From contig SJOL01004086.1 in assembly GCA_004794785.1 (NCBI GenBank), positions 1 to 64,000 on the forward strand: DNA of 64,000 bases, in the 5' to 3' direction. Shown here piece by piece: positions 58,692 through 64,000 of the stretch (positions are counted from its first letter, which is position 1; each line of letters begins with the position of its first letter). The notes under the pieces were generated by a model. That model made no database searches. It saw only the letters and a program-made list of their open reading frames with translations, and was not told the DNA's origin. The translations under genes were made by a program, and so were the position numbers. The stretch is from Opisthorchis felineus (Eukaryota > Platyhelminthes > Trematoda > Opisthorchiida > Opisthorchiidae).

Positions 58692-59963
58692 TGCGCGTTT
58701 TTGTGGTTTTGCGTATTCAAACAAAAATCGTTTATGAAATTGGTGAAATACGTAACGTTATAATGAAAGCAAAATAAAGGTACAAAACACCACAGGAACA
58801 AAGATTCCATGAAATGTGAGATTAACCGGCTAGCCTATGTCGACTTGGCCAACTAAATTGTTAAACATTAACATGTTCACCCGTTTAGATGTGACAATCT
58901 TGGTACATCAAGCATGCACTGACGGAGTCCCGGTAATGGACACGCCTCGCATGTTTGATTTTTGGCGATTAAACTTCGGACTTGCCAACAAAATGCTCTG
59001 CCGATGAATCTACGTTTACGTTGGCAAATAACTGAAGTGTTGCCGTAATAAGTCGACATTTACATTTGGTCTTCGGTTTCATGTAAGCAACCGGACGTAT
59101 ATGAAATTATTTATTGGTATACTTAAAAAAGATGCGCATATATATTCAGGATAGCCTGACTTTTCATGTACATTCCCCAGCGGTCGGGGGTTTTGCTGAC
59201 TCACAAATTCCATTCGCCCATATCTAACACGGTTTTAACGTCATTGATTCTCGATACCCTACTAATCTCGTTACTTTGTCACTCCGCTGGACGGGGTTTT
59301 ATATCGAATAGAAAATATTGTCGAGCAATATGTGTCTAGTTTTCTCAAACCTTTTCTGTAAAACTAGACTTTCCGTTTACCCAACTGTACAATGATTTTT
59401 TTCTCAGATTGGTTTTGGAATTCCGTCACCCCACACTAAAATATCGTAAATGCGATAAGCCAAGTAAGTTGGTGCGTCAAGGGCTAACAACGGCCCACTA
59501 ACCTCTCTTGCGACAAATTTAACGCTGAACCTCATCATTTACCCACAATCAGCCTCTCAGAGAAAATCCTGTACTGCGGATCCACATCCCTCATTTACGT
59601 ACAAAGTTTTCATCGTGTTGTGTAGTTGCTGCATTGGCCCGACTTTGAGAAACATGCCCTTAGTGTTGAGAAAATGGTTCAGAAAATCCAGGGAGATGAC
59701 TTAAGCCCGGTGGCGCTCCCCATTACCATCATAAGCCAGAGGAAGAACGTGTGATCCCTAACTGACCAATCAATGCCCAAGCTCATGTGACAATTGCAAA
59801 GGTTTTCGTTCGTCCTGTGACACAGGCTAGGTAGTTTTGGAGATAAAATCTATGGGGTTGCCTATTAAAGACTAGGGTATATCGCTTGGCCTGTCGACTT
59901 TTGAGACATTGCAGTTCCCCTGGCGATTGAGAACATCGATGGAACATATGCATGTAAGTCCCA
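58692..59963. other. unassigned sequence
   Basis: No supported feature. The part next to 59964 may be the 3' end of the RTE relic on the minus strand. Confidence 0.4.
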
Positions 59964-60691
59964 TTAGGAAAAGAACGCGCGAGTGTGATTAGCCGCCATT
60001 TCTTGCAACATGTACGGCCCAGTGTACGAGGAGTCACGATGTCTCCAGTGTGGAAGGCGTCCTGCACCAACAATAGGCAAAGTCGTCATCACCTCTCACA
60101 CTCTTCTGCTGAGTCATACTTTTTCAAACACGCGTTTCACGGCATTCTTAAGAAACCATGAAATATAACATTCGTCCAAATACACGTTGCTTTGCATGAG
60201 TGTGCACATGACCGAGCAAACTGGGATGATTTTGCTGGATATTCTTCCGCGATATAAATACCCCCTGAACAATGAATCTATCGTTTTCCATTTCCTCGAA
60301 ACAAATCTGCAGATGCCATCTGACATCAGTAAGTACCCGTGGTCAAACACGCAAAGACGCATCGGATCATTTGTCCACTTAAGCCATAACAATACTGGCA
60401 ATAATGTGGCCCAGTACGTGTGAGCCTTGAAACCCAATGGTATGCTTTTTTGGTGGCAAAAGTGACCCAAATTACCAAACGTGATTTGGCGTTTGAGACA
60501 CTTACACCGACTTCTTCTGACATATTCCGCTCGGAGAAAATACAACTGCAGAGATGTGTAAATTTCCTCACAACCTTCATAGACTCTTCTGGAATCGCAA
60601 GCAGATGTTTTGGATCGTACGTTATTAAGCATGCCTGTACATTTTGAACAACCCAGGCTGAGTATCTCTCTGTTAAGGTGACTGTATACAC
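59964..60691 (-). mobile_element. RTE-type LINE relic, rearranged
   Basis: Minus strand. From 60691: KVVRKFTHLCSCI and MSEEVGVSVSNAK, matching the EVV-x-KFTYLGSCI and EI-x-x-RI-x-KAR motifs of RTE-like polymerases. The frame then shifts to FGNLGHFCHQKSIPLGFKA, LLPVLLWLKW and LCVFDHGYL, matching FxNLRHLW, the VLLYGxETW and VFDHRCL blocks. Next comes an extra stretch with no counterpart, then ISWFLKNAVKRVF (like the WxxRVSNxxVRxRVxG block). At 60090-59964 in another frame follows VGAGRLPHWRHRD and LQEMAANHTR, like the GASRLPGWGxRD end. The RWLGHVLRMP block that should sit between is missing. It cannot be active. Confidence 0.8.
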
Positions 60692-63600
60692 TGCAACGAA
60701 GCTTGTAACTGACCAGCTTCCTGGTCGTTCAGCTGAGGGAAAGACGCCTACGTGATGTGATTTTACAATTATGTCCTCTCTGCATACTTTCGATTATCCA
60801 GTCTCTTGCCAATTCCATAAAATTGGGAGAATGACAAAACCCACTTTAGCTAAGTAAGATCAGTCAATTCTCCTTTTAAATTGCCTCGTCTCCACCATTT
60901 GAAGAAGCTTCCTCAGGCGATCAATGCAAACAGTCATATTTGGTTTGCAAATTTTGAATTAGCTCTATGTTTCGGTTAATCCGAATAATGAGTTAAAAAA
61001 TAAAAAAACAAACCTCACTCGCTTAGAATGCCGATGGCTAATGCCACCGAGTGAACTAAGCGTCCTGTTTTTTCAAGTATCTATGAGAGTGATGGCTGTG
61101 TCCACTGAAATTTGCGGCAAAAAAGATGGGTGGCATGCTGGTTGGGCTCGGGCCTGCAAGGATGATTTTAAACATGGAAACGGAGAGAGGATTTGAATAA
61201 TCTATGAAGGGTGAAAAAGGGGTTGCCAACAGGAGGGTGTTTTCTCCTGCCTGTCATAATACATGTAGCAATTAAACTGACCTGGCCGATGGAAAAACTG
61301 CTAGAGCGCCCCGTCCTGCACATCAGGGCGATTGGAGTCGACAACCAAAGCCGTTAGCTCAAATAACTGAGTGTGAGTCAGCTAACTGTGTGTTGAAATA
61401 TCAGAATACCCGATGTGTTTAAAGAGCAAATCTTCATCGTTTTTCTAACCTTAAACAGGGGAGCAAAATTTATGGCTAGCCCGTCAAATTTCCATCTGCA
61501 AACATGGTCCAAGTTGCTCTGTGGGTGTCAAAAGTATAATCTTCAGTATAACTCAACGTGTTAGGGAAGAGGACAACCCATCAAACCGCTGTATCGTCCA
61601 GCTTCTTAATGTCGGTATAATATCCACTATCATAGGTATTTTTACTAGGAACGAAATAAATGCAACAACTAATCTACCTTTGCTCTTCTGATCTCACAAG
61701 AGACATGACCTATCAGAAAGAAGGAACATTAGTAAAGACCAAGTTTTGGCCAAAACTGAGGTCCTAATTTGCTTCACCCAACTCTTGAGTGAAAAATATT
61801 TTCAATTACTAACGCGAAAAAATGGGCTGTGAACAAAGCTTAAACTGTCTTGGTTACTTTCACATTAGTTTTCTTATGCAAGTATACGGCGTCATACTAC
61901 CCATGAGACCGCCGTGGTATTGACACCGATTTAGGATTTGCGGTCGTATCTTACTCATTGATACGAACAATTTGAGGACAAGAACCTGAAACAAACCACA
62001 GCTTTCTCCAATAGTTAGGTTACCGTTAGTCCAAAAAAATGCTAATTGACAATTTATGATGACAATTATGAAACATTAATCACTTCTAACATGCTGGCCT
62101 ACTTTTTACAACTCAGTCATTTTTCAGTTGAACAATACCAAAAATTTGGTTAAATTCAGGTATGCCACCATCAGAAAATCGAATTTGGTTTAAAATAAGA
62201 AACTAGGTTGGTGGATTGCACTAGCCTGGTGAGCCCCAGGTGAAGCAAAACCAGTCACGTGGTGTTTAGAAAGTTTGAGCAATCAGAAATACAAGTGTTT
62301 TGTTTGGGCACGCCCATTGTCTTTGCGCTCAGCTAAACGGCTCAAACTCTTCAAACAGATCGATAGGTAGCGCTGTGGAGGACTAATCGAAGTGCGTATT
62401 TTTTGGTGTATTTTCTTAGAACAATCCGTCGCCTAAAAGCAACACGAGAGAAACGCTCGATCGGCCCGTACCTGCATGGACCGATTTCATGTATCCAATC
62501 AGCTGATTAGACGATAAAAAGGATCTCTATATCGTCTCAGCAAACAACCTGAGTGTAGCGTCCACATACGCGAGTCGCACAGTTGGGTTGTGTTGGTTGT
62601 TCGATTATTCTCAAACTAAATTTGGGTAGGATAGTTGGTTGTTATTTGTGTGTCATTTCTACACAATTAGCAGACACCTATCCCAACGTCATATTTTGCA
62701 CTGTGTGCGATGATAGCCTGTTCACTTGTGCTGAAGTACTTTTTTGAGTTTGGTCATGTCTATGACACCAATGCAAGAATTCAGAGAGTCCTCAGTACAT
62801 GTTCCAATCGGTGCACCAGCGCATGCTACACGCGCAATCAAATGCGGTTCATACCAGGTGCCCAAAACGACAAAATAATCATTACCTTGTCCGAAGGTCC
62901 TAGTAAGATAACCCAGTGGTAGGTGGAAAAATGCTAATCTTCGAAATCTAGATTTATGTTGGACACTTTTCATTCAGGTAAAACATGAGGATCAGAATAA
63001 ATTCAAAGAGAGATTGCCCGCATTTGTGAATGTTCAATGGGCACCAATGAAATCACTTTTCTAGGTTTACACGACCGTATCCGCTTGACATAGCTAGTCT
63101 CTGGCTACAATAAACGGCACGCTTTGTTAAACCTTTGAGCTGCCGCAGAGGCGCACAACCGTTTGCCTACATTCTTACTTGTTACACAATAATTCAAGTA
63201 CTGCCTAATTTAAGGCTTGGCGATCCAAATGATTTCACTGCCGCCGAGAACAGGTTTAATGTGTTTGTCAAAAGACTCTTGAAAGAGAGTTGCATTAAAT
63301 CCGTAGGTTCTCGCCGCAATCACTTGAAAAACATAACCATCCACACTACAGGCGGCCAAATAATCGGACATCAGAACACGTGAAATTGCTCAAAACTCTC
63401 AAAGGATTAATACGGTAATTAATACGAGCATTTAGATCCACGAGTTTAAAAGCGCTGTTAGTTGTACAATATTTTACGGACTTTGGCTTCGTTGTTAACG
63501 TCAAACAGGGAGATTCCCAAGCAGCAAATGTTCATTGTTTTACCTCGATGAAGAGACCAACTCGTTGCAAGATGATTGCCGATACGCACTTCCAGTGGTA

Positions 63601-64000
63601 AAAGTCAGTGCAGAATTCTACGGAAAGCTAAAGCTAATCGTCAATGCCTACCACGGACCTTCCGGCTGCCGCCAAACCGGAACCATCACCACCCGAGAAA
63701 CTCATCTTCAGGGAGGCAGGATGCATTCACCGGGGTTATCTGAACATTAATCGCCCAGTTTAGATCCTTAGGTTTCTAAAACTTATCTGCTCCCAGACCG
63801 TGTGGCCACCTCATTAACTTTATATTTCCTGACCGCCATTCTATTCCTTGTTCTCATGAAGTTTAATCCAACGCGTGAGAAGTTACCTCCCAGAAATCGC
63901 TTTAGTATGTGCCCCTCACGTGCCCACAAACTTTACTGACGTTTGCACAAACCACCTCGTTCGACTGCGTATGCTAATTTTTGGGTGCTTTCTGGGTTTC
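60692..64000. other. unassigned sequence
   Basis: Upstream (on the minus strand) of the RTE relic, but no earlier polymerase or endonuclease block is visible. Plus-strand frames at 63135-63383 and 63535-63750 are open for 71-82 codons without a family match. Confidence 0.4.

Noticed and set aside
58241..58810. Open frames spanning the run of N
   Set aside because: They are open only because undetermined bases are translated as X.
1..64000. Bacterial operons, CRISPR arrays or plasmid features
   Set aside because: No ribosome-binding-site spaced genes, no regular spacer repeats and no long conserved coding sequences; splice-bordered exons and retroelement relics indicate a eukaryote.

Overview
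This window reads as non-coding and decayed DNA from a large, repeat-rich eukaryotic (animal) genome. No intact bacterial-style gene, operon, CRISPR array or functional tRNA is present. The exon-like pieces I recognise carry GT-AG splice borders, and the rest is dominated by relics of LTR and non-LTR retrotransposons, long impure TCA/ATC simple-sequence tracts and diverged dispersed repeats. The gag and RTE-type relics look to me like those of flatworms with big genomes (for example diphyllobothriid tapeworms). That placement is inference, at roughly 40% confidence. One 295-base assembly gap lies at 58397-58691.

Layout. 1-9 kb: mostly featureless, with a 1.1 kb repeat (family B, 1445-2546) and a family C repeat (4490-5150). 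9.1-16.6 kb: a block of G-poor TCA/ATC tracts, interrupted by a tRNA-like SINE (10345-10765), further family B copies (12216, 16318) and a broken Bel/Pao gag (14019-14750) flanked by 94-bp direct repeats. 16.7-26 kb: repeat copies (C, B), an inverted repeat pair (19.15 and 21.07 kb) and unassigned sequence.

26.4-38.4 kb is the most informative region. Seven exon-like segments match the pepsin/cathepsin D (A1) aspartyl protease fold: six on the minus strand and one on the plus strand. They include first-lobe and second-lobe active-site exons, several with good splice sites. All appear broken: the catalytic Asp of the second lobe is Asn in both minus-strand copies, and frameshifts and a stop are visible. 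An RTE LINE fragment, a 0.75 kb tandem duplication and a family B copy have inserted into or rearranged this cluster.

41.3-64 kb: a family C copy, a gypsy-type gag relic with mutated zinc knuckles (42.4-42.8 kb), a LINE reverse-transcriptase tail (45.9-46.6 kb), a possible LTR/primer-binding site (51.25-51.4 kb), a gag fragment cut by the assembly gap (58.2 kb) and an RTE relic (60.0-60.7 kb). Long stretches between these hold nothing I can support.

No working pathway is encoded here. The biology on view is gene-family decay (proteases) and a retroposon whose trinucleotide tail appears to have seeded kilobase-scale simple-sequence expansion.
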